This document shows positions 1 through 8,338 of a DNA stretch of 46,375 bases, in pieces. The notes beneath the pieces were generated by a model. The model was not told the DNA's origin, made no database searches, and saw only the letters and a list, made by a program, of their open reading frames with translations. The DNA is taken from assembly GCA_964424545.1 (NCBI GenBank), contig CAYRJN010000004.1, positions 1 through 46,375 of the forward strand, in the 5' to 3' direction. The DNA comes from JAUVIB01 sp964424545. Lineage in GTDB: Bacteria > Calditrichota > Calditrichia > Calditrichales > Calditrichaceae. Every line of letters starts with the position of its first letter. The stretch's first letter is position 1. The position numbers and the translations under genes are program-made.

Positions 1-210
1 ACGGCCTATGTGAACGATGTATAATTTCAAAATTGAGAATAATACAAAAATAAATAAAAATGTCCGAAATAGGTTGTTTTTTTGATATTTCTATACAATA
101 AATTATGAAGTGAAATAAAAATATCCCTATATTTGTATTAAAGATAAAGCATTTAAGACGATAGTTTAGTTGTTGATTATACTCGTTATTTAAATTGAAC
201 CTTTTTGGTA

Positions 211-2235
211 ATGCAAATGAAAAGAAATCCGATTTTAGGCCAAACAAGAAATATAATCATTATTTTTATTTCCATTGCGGCGCTTATGGTGACCAGCGCC
301 GTTATTGAATTGAAACAGAGTAAAAACGAGTTGTTGCAGCTGATGACAACACAAGCCCACTCCTTACTGGAATCATTGATAATTGCTTCAAAAAATACTT
401 TACAAAGCTATGAATATCTCGAGAATATTGAACGTCAAAGGTTGTTAAATAATGCCGTGTTTATACGCAAGTTATATGAGAAACACAAACTTACAAATAA
501 GGTTTTACGCGAAATCGGCAGTCAAAACGCTGTCTATCATATTATCGTATTTAACAAACAAAAAAAGCAGTTATTCAGCAGTTTAAATAAGAGTTTAAGG
601 GATTCTTTACAAAAAAACGCTCCGCTGGAAATTTTAGACCCCATATTTCGGAATGAAGTCGATACTCTTTATATCGGGTTTAGAACAGCGCGCCTTGAAA
701 AGGGGTATCGATATGTAGTCGCTTTGGCTGCCAACGACCGCAGCGCTATCGTGCTTAATATTGACGCCTCGCATTTTTTAGAGTTAAAAAAACAAATAGG
801 ATTCGGAGCCTTGCTGCGCAGCGTGGTAAAAGGAAGCCCTTCTATTATCTATATTGCCTTACAGGATACAACGACAATCCTTGCAGGCTCAGGCAATTTG
901 TCAAATCTTAAATCAATTTTTTCCTCTGAATTTTTAACAAAATCTTATACCGATTCTTTATTCTTAACGCATAGTATCAGCTCGGACTCTTTTGAAGTTT
1001 TCGAAGCCGTCCATCCTTTTACTTACAAGGGAAATTCGATCGGTCTTTTCCGCATCGGCCTTTCCATGCAACCCATCCACGATATTAACGAACGGATCTT
1101 TCGCCGCTTAATTATTATTACGATTGTTTTGGTAATCATCGGGTTCATTCTTTTTACCTATATCTTTACCCGACAAAGACTCGATATCCTGCATAAACAA
1201 TATCAGGTTGTAGAAACCTATTCGGGAAGCATTATCGATAATGTCAGCGACGCTATCATAGTCTATAACAAAGAAGAAGGTATCATGATTTTCAATGACG
1301 CCGCGGCCGCTCTTTTCGGAAAAGATAAAAAAGACGTAATAAAAAAACCGCCCAAACGGATTTTTAGAGAACCGGGTTGTAAAGAAATAATAAAAAAGGA
1401 GTTTGAAGTCAAACAGCATGTCTGTACCATCGGCCATGAAAAAAAGTATCTTTTTATTTCCAAAAGTGAATTTTACGACAGCAAAGAGACCGTCAACACC
1501 ATATTAGTGATTCGCGATTTGACGGAACAGAGAAATCTGGAACAAAAGATGGAACGTAAACAGCGCTTAACCGCTATGGGAGAGCTGGCCTCCGGTGTTG
1601 CTCATGAAATTCGCAATCCGTTAAATGCCATCGGCACAATCGTTCAACAACTTGATAAAGATTTTGAACCGCAAAATGAAAAAGAGGAATATCACGATTT
1701 GGTAAAAATTGTCTATTCCGAAGTGAAACGCATCGATGAAACCATCAAAGATTTTCTGCGTTTTGCCCGCCCCGAACCGATATCGCCGGAAAAATTTAAT
1801 CTGCAGGACTTATTCAAGGAACTTCATAAACAGTATCGCTCACTAATGGATGAAAAGAATATTACGCTGAAAATTGAAAGCAAATGGTCGGGTAGCGTTA
1901 AGTGGGATAAACGACAAATGAAACAAGTTTTTATAAATCTTCTCATTAACGCCATTGATGCCATTAATAAAGAGGGCAATATTACTATTAGTTCGGAAAG
2001 TCTGAACGATAAAGAGGTGAGTATAAAAATAAGCGATAACGGCCATGGAATGTCAAACGATGTACAGGAAAACATATTTAACCTTTATTACACCACCAAA
2101 GCCAAAGGCAGCGGTATCGGCCTGAGCATCGTACAACGCATTGTTTATGAGCATCACGGACTGATAACAGTAGAATCGGAAATGGGCAAAGGCACGACAT
2201 TTTTAATACAAATGCCTATTTCGGTAGACATATAA
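211..2235 (+). CDS. PAS sensor histidine kinase (NtrB/ZraS-like)
   Basis: Membrane-bound histidine kinase of about 674 residues. A hydrophobic helix near residues 13-33 and a second at 301-322 flank a roughly 265-residue extracytoplasmic sensor region with no motif I recognise. A PAS-like domain follows (about 340-440), then HisKA with the phospho-acceptor His in GVAHEIRNPLNAIG, and HATPase_c with N box NLLINAIDAI, G1 DNGHGM and G2 GSGIGL, all intact. The HisKA/HATPase style is that of kinases partnered with sigma54 activators, and such a regulator lies 1.5 kb downstream, so it is the likely partner (inference). The frame opens at TTG 205, but ATG 211 or ATG 217 are better starts; none has a good Shine-Dalgarno sequence. 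A hairpin follows the gene, suggesting it is transcribed separately from the outer-membrane gene. Stimulus unknown. Confidence 0.93.
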   Translation: MQMKRNPILGQTRNIIIIFISIAALMVTSAVIELKQSKNELLQLMTTQAHSLLESLIIASKNTLQSYEYLENIERQRLLNNAVFIRKLYEKHKLTNKVLREIGSQNAVYHIIVFNKQKKQLFSSLNKSLRDSLQKNAPLEILDPIFRNEVDTLYIGFRTARLEKGYRYVVALAANDRSAIVLNIDASHFLELKKQIGFGALLRSVVKGSPSIIYIALQDTTTILAGSGNLSNLKSIFSSEFLTKSYTDSLFLTHSISSDSFEVFEAVHPFTYKGNSIGLFRIGLSMQPIHDINERIFRRLIIITIVLVIIGFILFTYIFTRQRLDILHKQYQVVETYSGSIIDNVSDAIIVYNKEEGIMIFNDAAAALFGKDKKDVIKKPPKRIFREPGCKEIIKKEFEVKQHVCTIGHEKKYLFISKSEFYDSKETVNTILVIRDLTEQRNLEQKMERKQRLTAMGELASGVAHEIRNPLNAIGTIVQQLDKDFEPQNEKEEYHDLVKIVYSEVKRIDETIKDFLRFARPEPISPEKFNLQDLFKELHKQYRSLMDEKNITLKIESKWSGSVKWDKRQMKQVFINLLINAIDAINKEGNITISSESLNDKEVSIKISDNGHGMSNDVQENIFNLYYTTKAKGSGIGLSIVQRIVYEHHGLITVESEMGKGTTFLIQMPISVDI

Positions 2236-2305
2236 AGACGCTGCAATCAACAAACAGCTCTAATACTAACGGCTTAACTGACCATGTTTTCGACCATATG
2301 AGACG

Positions 2306-2331
2306 TAAAATCGACTCGTCGGTCGATTTTA
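2306..2331 (+). terminator. Intrinsic terminator-like hairpin after the histidine kinase
   Basis: A perfect 10-bp inverted repeat, TAAAATCGAC and GTCGATTTTA, encloses a 6-nt loop about 70 nt after the kinase stop. The distal arm ends in TTTTA, giving a short U-stretch within the stem rather than a long tail. It probably ends kinase transcription ahead of the sigma54-like promoter downstream; it could instead be an operator. Confidence 0.5.
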
Positions 2332-2400
2332 TAACCAACCTATATCTTCTTTTTTGCTATATTTATATATTTTTTATATTGTTATCAAAATTAAACAAAT

Positions 2401-2416
2401 TGGCATTATTTTTGAT
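2401..2416 (+). promoter_or_regulatory. Candidate sigma54 (-24/-12) promoter
   Basis: The element TGGCATTATTTTTGAT matches the sigma54 pattern TGGCAC-N5-TTGCW. GG sits at 2402-2403 and the -12 element at 2412-2415, with the exact 12-nt GG-to-G register. The deviation that matters is A instead of C in the -12 GC dinucleotide; the less conserved C of TGGCAC is also T. It lies about 45 nt before the outer-membrane gene, whose next neighbour is an NtrC-type sigma54 activator. The context makes the assignment plausible. It has not been tested. Confidence 0.45.
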
Positions 2417-2422
2417 ATTACA

Positions 2423-2454
2423 CCTCATAAGCGCTAAATTATTTATGAGGAGAG
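2423..2454 (+). promoter_or_regulatory. 5'-leader hairpin overlapping the ribosome binding site
   Basis: CCTCATAA (2423-2430) and TTATGAGG (2443-2450) form a perfect 8-bp stem around a 12-nt loop. The distal arm includes the start of the Shine-Dalgarno sequence GAGGAGAG that serves the ATG at 2460. If transcribed from the sigma54-like promoter just upstream, the folded leader would partly hide the ribosome binding site, allowing translational or temperature-dependent control. The base pairing is seen in the sequence; the regulatory role is inferred. Confidence 0.4.
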
Positions 2455-2459
2455 AATAA

Positions 2460-3668
2460 ATGTACAAAAATTATTTAATCGCCGGATTTATCTATTTATT
2501 TATCGGGAATTTATTTGCCCAACTTTCCGTAGATTTTTCCCTTTCATCCTATGCGGATGATAATATATATAGTTCGCCCTATCCAACGCAGGATTTTTTA
2601 AGCGACTATTCCGCCTATCTGAGTTATACACCCGACAAAACAAACATTAATTATTATTATAATGGAGACTATACGCAGTATAATGAAGAAGTTTCACGCA
2701 ATTATTGGATTCATGAACTCGGAATATCGTATTACAACCCTTTCGGAAAAGACGAACAAAACACTTTTTATCTCGGCGGATACTGGCTAAAACGCCTCGA
2801 TACCGAAGAAAATTATTATTATGATTATTCGCAATTGTACGGTTACGCCAATCTCAACTTTTCATTTGATACCATGTTTCTAAAAACGGGATATAATTTC
2901 AGATACCGTTCTTATAACTATCTCCCCGATTTGACAAATTATCGTCATTACCTTTTTGTTCAGGGTAATAAATCCTTTCAAACAAGAACTTCTCTTATTC
3001 TCGAAGCGGACGTTGGTTATAAATCTTATGCCGGCCAGGAAATATTCGAACATAGCAGCGGCGACGGGGGAACCCGTCCCCCCGGACACGGCCCGGGCGG
3101 TGGCGGTATGATGGCTGTGGAATCCGTTGAAAGCACACAGGCCTATTACTACATGTCTACGACTACTGCTATTCCCAGCATGGGGCAATATGTTCTTTTA
3201 GCGCGAGCGGCACAATCTTTAACCGAAAAAATGGGTATTTATATCCAATATCGATTACAAAGAAGTTTAACACCCAATACCGATTATAAAAATCTTGATA
3301 CACAATATGTGGACGAAGAATTATTTGACGATCCGTTTAGTTATGAAAGCGATAGTTATTCATCACAGCTTTCATGGCTTCTTCCATGGCAAATGAAAAT
3401 AGAAGCCGGCGGCGTCTATTCTTCAAAAAATTATCTTAATGAATATGCCTATATAACGGAGGACGACACGGTAGGTCTTGGCGGATTAAGATTAGATAAT
3501 CGTACCAATGCGTACATAAATTTTACAAAAAACTTTTATTTTAGCGATACATGGATCAGCGCCATAAGAATTTATATTAATTATAACTATATCAATAATA
3601 AATCAAACAGCTTCTGGTATAAATATAAAAATAATGTATTTGGCGGCGGACTGGAATTCAGTTTTTAA
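2460..3668 (+). CDS. Putative outer-membrane beta-barrel protein
   Basis: A 402-residue protein with a clear signal peptide ending near ...GNLFAQ (about residue 21), followed by alternating aromatic/polar strands rich in Tyr and Asn. It ends in ...GGGLEFSF, a terminal Phe typical of outer-membrane barrels. A Gly/Pro-rich stretch near residues 200-220 (PPGHGPGGGG) looks like a surface loop. No family is recognised. The start at 2460 is supported by GAGGAGAG five nt upstream. It sits between a histidine kinase and the NtrC-type regulator, behind a sigma54-like promoter, so it is a likely target of that regulator. The barrel could serve as a porin, an adhesin or a sensor-associated protein; the sequence does not decide. 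Confidence 0.8.
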   Translation: MYKNYLIAGFIYLFIGNLFAQLSVDFSLSSYADDNIYSSPYPTQDFLSDYSAYLSYTPDKTNINYYYNGDYTQYNEEVSRNYWIHELGISYYNPFGKDEQNTFYLGGYWLKRLDTEENYYYDYSQLYGYANLNFSFDTMFLKTGYNFRYRSYNYLPDLTNYRHYLFVQGNKSFQTRTSLILEADVGYKSYAGQEIFEHSSGDGGTRPPGHGPGGGGMMAVESVESTQAYYYMSTTTAIPSMGQYVLLARAAQSLTEKMGIYIQYRLQRSLTPNTDYKNLDTQYVDEELFDDPFSYESDSYSSQLSWLLPWQMKIEAGGVYSSKNYLNEYAYITEDDTVGLGGLRLDNRTNAYINFTKNFYFSDTWISAIRIYINYNYINNKSNSFWYKYKNNVFGGGLEFSF

Positions 3669-3685
3669 AAAACGGAGAGTTACTT

Positions 3686-5068
3686 ATGGCAGATTTTCGC
3701 ATCCTGCTAATTGACGATGAAGAAGCTCAAATTGCTTCGCTGAAATCGTTTTTAAAAAGGAGAAACTATAAAGTTAGAACGGCATTATCGGGAAAAGAAG
3801 GGTTGGAAATTGTACGCACCGAAAACATAGATCTGGTTTTCACCGATTACCGAATGCCGGAAATTAACGGCCTTGAAGTGATTAAAGAGGTAAAAAAAAT
3901 CAATCCGGAAATCCTAATAGCCGTTATTACCGCTTTCAGCGCTACGGAAGACGCCGTCGAAGTAATGAAGGCCGGCGCATTTGACTATCTTTCAAAACCC
4001 ATAAATCTTGACGAACTGGAAATTTTAGTTAATAAAGCCAAAGAGCATACACATCTTGTTTCGGAAAATAAACTATTGCGCGAACAGCTGGAGGATAAAT
4101 ATAAATTTAATTCCATAGTCACGCAAAATCCAAAAATGGAAGAAGTTATAAATACAGCCGGCCGGGTTGCAAAGAGCAAAGCAACCGTGCTTATTCGCGG
4201 AGAAAGCGGAACGGGAAAAGAGCTTATCGCCAAGGCTATTCATTACAGCAGCAACCGCAAAGATAAACCCCTCATAACCGTAAATTGCGCCGCTTTAACA
4301 GAAAATTTATTGGAGAGCGAACTGTTCGGTCACGAAAAAGGCTCTTTTACGGGAGCAACGTCGCAACGCATCGGCCGTTTTGAACAAGCGGACGGCGGAA
4401 CGCTTTTTCTTGACGAAGTGGGCGATATCCCCTTGCAGACTCAGATAAAATTATTGCGTGCTCTTCAATTCGGCGAATTCGAACGCGTGGGTGGCGCACA
4501 AACGCTAAAAGTTGACGTACGGGTAATCACGGCCACAAACCGCAACCTTGAAGAGTTAATCCGCAAGGGACTTTTCAGAGAAGACCTGTTTTATCGGATT
4601 AATGTAGTATCGATTACCATACCCCCGTTAAGAGAAAGGAAATCCGATATTCCTTTATTAATTCAACATTTTATCGACAAGTATAATAAAGAAAACGCTA
4701 AGGAAATAAGCGGCATTACAAAAGAAGCTCAAAATATACTTATGCGTTATCATTTCCCCGGCAATATAAGAGAGCTCGAAAATATAATTGAGCGAGCGGT
4801 CGTTTTGGCAAGGGAGAATATAATTTTAACTTCGGACCTGCCTTCCGGAATGAATGCAGACAACAGCAGAACAATTCTTGACCCGTATAATTTATCAGAT
4901 TCTTATTCGGAGAAAATTGCGGCATTTGAGAGAGCGATGATCAAAGAAGCTCTGGAAACAAAACACGGCAATCAGAGTCAGGCGGCAAAACTTATCGGAA
5001 TATCCGAACGTCATTTACGCTCGAGAATGCAAAAATTAAACATAATAAATCACATAAAACAAGGATAA
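3686..5068 (+). CDS. Sigma54-dependent response regulator, NtrC/AtoC family
   Basis: A 460-residue activator with the canonical three-domain layout. The receiver domain spans about 1-120, with acidic residues LIDDEE and phospho-acceptor Asp54 in FTDYRMPEI. The AAA+ domain (about 145-380) has Walker A GESGTGKE (172-179), the sigma54-contacting loop as GSFTGA (219-224; the family norm is GAFTGA) and Walker B TLFLDEVGD. A Fis-type helix-turn-helix lies at about 428-452 (NQSQAAKLIGISERHLRSRM). It should be phosphorylated by the kinase encoded at 211-2235 and act from upstream sites on sigma54 promoters. It lies 17 nt after the outer-membrane gene and 4 nt before the Asp-rich protein gene, so the three probably form one operon and the regulator may control its own transcription. 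Confidence 0.96.
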   Translation: MADFRILLIDDEEAQIASLKSFLKRRNYKVRTALSGKEGLEIVRTENIDLVFTDYRMPEINGLEVIKEVKKINPEILIAVITAFSATEDAVEVMKAGAFDYLSKPINLDELEILVNKAKEHTHLVSENKLLREQLEDKYKFNSIVTQNPKMEEVINTAGRVAKSKATVLIRGESGTGKELIAKAIHYSSNRKDKPLITVNCAALTENLLESELFGHEKGSFTGATSQRIGRFEQADGGTLFLDEVGDIPLQTQIKLLRALQFGEFERVGGAQTLKVDVRVITATNRNLEELIRKGLFREDLFYRINVVSITIPPLRERKSDIPLLIQHFIDKYNKENAKEISGITKEAQNILMRYHFPGNIRELENIIERAVVLARENIILTSDLPSGMNADNSRTILDPYNLSDSYSEKIAAFERAMIKEALETKHGNQSQAAKLIGISERHLRSRMQKLNIINHIKQG

Positions 5069-5072
5069 AATA

Positions 5073-5477
5073 ATGAGTAAACAATTTTTATTCGGACTTT
5101 TTACTATCTTTCTATTATCCTTTACATTTAATACAGCGATAGCTCAAGATAAAAATCCCGCCGCGAAAAAAAACAAACACGGTCAAAATTTTGTTGATAA
5201 AAACGGTGACGGCTATAATGATAACGCTCCCGATCACGACGGCGACGGTATCCCTAACGGGTTGGACCCCGACTGGCAAAAACTACAGAAAAGCAGAAAG
5301 AAACATCATTTTGTCGATCTTAACGGTGACGGGATTGATGACAATCTGCAAAATAAGGGTAATAAGGAGCACGCGCGTCGAAAGGGAAAACAACAAATGC
5401 AGAATTCCGGTAATACCGCTGACGGTCAAATGAATCAACAACGTCACGGACAGCGGCAAAAACACGGCAGACACTAA
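5073..5477 (+). CDS. Small exported Asp/Gly-rich, His/Lys-tailed protein
   Basis: A 134-residue protein with signal peptide 1-24 (cleavage after ...TAIA). The mature part holds three EF-hand or thrombospondin-type-3-like loops: DKNGDGYNDN (about 42-51), DHDGDGIPNGLDPD (about 54-67) and DLNGDGIDDN (about 82-91). The spacing of Asp and Gly fits Ca2+ coordination. The C-terminal third is basic, Gln-rich and His-containing (HGQRQKHGRH), which could bind another metal or a polyanion. It starts 4 nt after the NtrC-type gene and is therefore probably co-expressed. Proteins of this style recur beside sigma54 regulators in FCB genomes as far as I recall, but I know of no demonstrated function. A role as periplasmic cation-binding output of the cassette is conjecture. 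Confidence 0.8.
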   Translation: MSKQFLFGLFTIFLLSFTFNTAIAQDKNPAAKKNKHGQNFVDKNGDGYNDNAPDHDGDGIPNGLDPDWQKLQKSRKKHHFVDLNGDGIDDNLQNKGNKEHARRKGKQQMQNSGNTADGQMNQQRHGQRQKHGRH

Positions 5478-5809
5478 TAAAAGAACGGAATGAACAATTT
5501 TGCCTTCTTCGCCTATTAAAATTGCTTTAACAAGATATATTGTATGCCCATGGACGCTGCCGAAATGAAACAATCTGTTTTACAAAAGAATAGCGTATTG
5601 TTATATGTGGGATATTGCTTCTTTTATTGTCCGCGCCGCATCTGCGCAAGGTTAGGAACATCATATTATAAAGCAATCGCACAACTATTTTATCTTCTAA
5701 CGGCAATTCTCTCCGATAATACGTAAGCTTTTGCTTCTATTCACATTTATAGCTAAATTCCCTTTATTAAGTTATTTTATCCCGCAAAATATAATCTTCA
5801 GGATAATTT
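5478..5809 (+). other. Non-coding gap before the NYN gene
   Basis: This 332-nt gap contains only a 60-codon open frame (5544-5726) with no Shine-Dalgarno sequence and an implausible composition, which I do not accept as a gene. No convincing terminator is seen after the Asp-rich gene. The last 60 nt presumably hold the promoter and the AGGATAA ribosome binding site of the next gene. Confidence 0.4.
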
Positions 5810-6550
5810 ATGGAACTAAAATTAGCCGTACTCATTGACGGCGACAATATCCCATCAGCATACGTAAAAGAGATGATGGAAGAGATTGCAAAATACGGCA
5901 ATCCCACGATCAAAAGAATTTACGGCGATTGGACCAAACCCAATCTTTCCAGATGGAAAAACATCTTGCTTGAAAATGCCATAACGCCCATTCAACAATA
6001 CGGCTATACCAGCGGTAAGAACGCCACCGACTCTGCCATGATAATCGACGCCATGGATATATTATACTCGGAGAAAGTAAACGGATTTTGTCTTGTATCC
6101 AGCGACAGCGATTTTACGCGTCTCGCCACCCGCCTAAGAGAAGCGGGCATGATGGTATTCGGAATCGGCGAGAAAAAAACGCCGGAGCCCTTTATCGTAG
6201 CCTGCGATAAGTTTATTTACATTGAAATTCTAAAAGATCAATCTTCGGAAAATGAAGCCGAAACAGACAAAAAGAAACCTCAGCAGAAAAGCAACGTGGA
6301 TAATATAACGCCTAAGGTAATCAAATTGATTGCTTCCACTATTTCCGATCTTGCCGATGATGAAGGCTGGGCTTTTCTTGGCGACGTGGGTAATCTGCTG
6401 CAAAAAAAACAACCTAATTTCGATTCCAGAAATTACGGTTTCCAAAAACTCACGCCCCTGATTAAATCCATCGGAAAATTTGAGGTAGAACAGCGCGAAG
6501 GTTCAAAGGGACGCCATAAACTAATTTACGTACGCAATAAAGAGAAATAA
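5810..6550 (+). CDS. NYN-domain / OST-HTH (LOTUS) protein
   Basis: A 246-residue cytosolic protein. Residues 1-140 form an NYN (LabA/DUF88, PIN-like) domain with the expected acidic residues: Asp10 in LIDGDNIP, Asp74 in NATDSAM, and Asp99/Asp101 in SSDSDF. Residues about 167-242 match an OST-HTH/LOTUS winged helix, a module that binds RNA in other proteins. The family is predicted to be a metal-dependent ribonuclease acting on structured or modified RNA; the substrate is unknown. The two domains are joined by a Lys/Gln-rich linker. AGGATAATTT precedes the ATG. The gene appears monocistronic, with gaps on both sides. Confidence 0.9.
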   Translation: MELKLAVLIDGDNIPSAYVKEMMEEIAKYGNPTIKRIYGDWTKPNLSRWKNILLENAITPIQQYGYTSGKNATDSAMIIDAMDILYSEKVNGFCLVSSDSDFTRLATRLREAGMMVFGIGEKKTPEPFIVACDKFIYIEILKDQSSENEAETDKKKPQQKSNVDNITPKVIKLIASTISDLADDEGWAFLGDVGNLLQKKQPNFDSRNYGFQKLTPLIKSIGKFEVEQREGSKGRHKLIYVRNKEK

Positions 6551-6632
6551 ACATCTTTTTATCGGAATAATAATCAATCAATTTTGAGCGAATAAACTAT
6601 CTATTCGTATCGGAATTTCAAATAAACAACAC

Positions 6633-6669
6633 AATTGAAAATTTTCCTTTTTTTTTAATATTTTCAATT
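6633..6669. repeat. Imperfectly spaced inverted repeat upstream of the oxidoreductase genes
   Basis: AATTGAAAAT (6633-6642) and ATTTTCAATT (6660-6669) are perfect 10-bp arms around a T-rich 17-nt spacer. This could be an operator, or the end of the upstream transcript. In such AT-rich sequence it may also be chance. Confidence 0.25.
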
Positions 6670-6826
6670 ATGTCCTTTCGTAAATAGTAAATATTCCGCA
6701 TCAGCGACATTTTGTATTGTCCGATTTAACCAAACAATACAAAATTAGCCGCTTTTATCAATAAATTTACGAAACTATGTTCTTATCCGTCATTCTTAAA
6801 TCAGTTACTTAAAGCGCGAGTTATTT

Positions 6827-8203
6827 ATGCAGAAAAATCGAACCATGAGCAGACGCAAATTTATTAAATCCGCGGCGGCATCGCTTGCCTTCCCTACTCT
6901 AATCCCCGCCTCGGCTATCGGTAAAAACGGTTTTACTTCTGCAAGCGATCGTATTGTTTTCGGCTGTATCGGGCTCGGCGGTCAAGGACGGCATAATATG
7001 CGCGCCTTTGCCGCTCAGCCGGACACACAAATAGTCGCTTTATGCGATGTTGATACGGGAGAAGGTAAATTTCATAATTCTTTCGGATTTCCCGGAAGCC
7101 CCAACGGTCTGACGCCCGCCTTGAAGGACCTTCGGAAAACACAAGCGAGGTATAACAAAGCGTCGCCAAAAAACAATATAAAATTATACGGTGATTTTAG
7201 GGAATTGCTACAACGAGGCGATATCGACGCTGTTACCGTTTGTACACCGGATCACTGGCACGGGATCATAACAAAAACGGCGCTGCAGAACGGTAAAGAT
7301 GTTTATTGTGAAAAGCCCTTGGTGAACTCGATTCCCTAAGGACGCGAAGTTTGCAATGCCGTCAATCGTTTTGGCAGAATCCTACAGACTGGAAGCCACG
7401 AACGTTCCAATGACAGCGTACGTTATGCTTACGAATTGATAGCAAACGGCTATATCGGCGAATTGAAAGAGATTCGTGTTCAAATGCCCAATTCAGATCC
7501 GCATCATAATTTTTTACGTAAAAACGTCAGCCCTAAGGCGCCGATGCCCGTACCGGAATCCCTCGATTATAACATGTGGCTCGGTCCCGCTCCATGGTCG
7601 CCATACACGTTGGAAAGAGTCCATTTTTGGTGGCGATTTATTTCCGATTACGGCGGAGGAGAAATTACCGATCGCGGCGCGCATATTATCGATTTAGCCC
7701 AATTTATAAATCAAACCGATCATACCGGCCCCGTAGAAATTAAGGCCAAAGGCAGCAAAGTAGGAAACGGTTTATACAACTGTTTTATAGAATATGCTTT
7801 CGAATGCCATTATAAGAAGGGAACAAAAATTATCGGTTCCAGTAAAGGCGAACGCGGGTTAAAACTTATCGGCAGCGACGGTTGGATTTTTATCCATATT
7901 CACGGCGGACAACTTAGGGCATCCGATCCGCGCATCCTGAGAACCAAAATCAAACCCGGCCAGATTCATGTGGAAAGAAGTCCCGGACATCACCGCAATT
8001 TTTTAGACGGCGTAAAACTAAGGCGTAAAACGGTAGCCAATGAAGAGATAGGTCATCGTACGGCCACCATTTGTCATTTATTGAATATCGCTATGGAAAG
8101 CGGCGAAGAGTTGAAATGGGATCCGCAACGGGAAATGATCACAAACAGTATTATAGCCGAAAAAATGATGCATCGTCCCATGCGGCCTCCATGGACTATT
8201 TAA
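6827..8203 (+). pseudogene. Gfo/Idh/MocA-family oxidoreductase split by one in-frame TAA
   Basis: Two open frames (6827-7339 and 7436-8203) lie in the same reading frame and join into one ~457-residue protein if TAA 7337-7339 is ignored; no other stop lies between them. The N-terminus has a Tat signal (MSRRKFIK...PTLIPASAIG), then a Rossmann NAD(P) fold (CIGLGGQGRHNMRAF), DHWHGI, and the EKPL motif just before the stop. The second part holds the catalytic-domain segment GGGEITDRGAHIIDLAQF. The intact downstream paralogue has Glu at the interrupted position, so one GAA-to-TAA change explains the lesion. The intact family acts on sugar-type substrates with NAD(P), usually with His/Lys catalysis. 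ATG 6845 is an alternative start. The state may be a true nonsense mutation or an assembly error. Confidence 0.85.
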
Positions 8204-8338
8204 GCGTTTAACCGCAAAGCGCAATTTTATATTTGTGTATATTCGGATTTTTTTTACAGAAATGAATTATTGAAAAATTTGGCGAATTTCGGATAAAAGT
8301 TTTTCATTAATGAATAATATACAATACAGGAGATTCCA

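Noticed and set aside
1108..1437. Minus-strand frames of 60-110 codons opposite the histidine kinase and similar antisense frames throughout the window.
   Set aside because: They lie entirely antisense to genes with clear domains and have low-complexity Phe/Ser-rich composition, as expected of shadow frames.
5544..5726. 60-codon plus-strand frame beginning MPMDAAEMK.
   Set aside because: No ribosome binding site, atypical composition, no recognisable domain.
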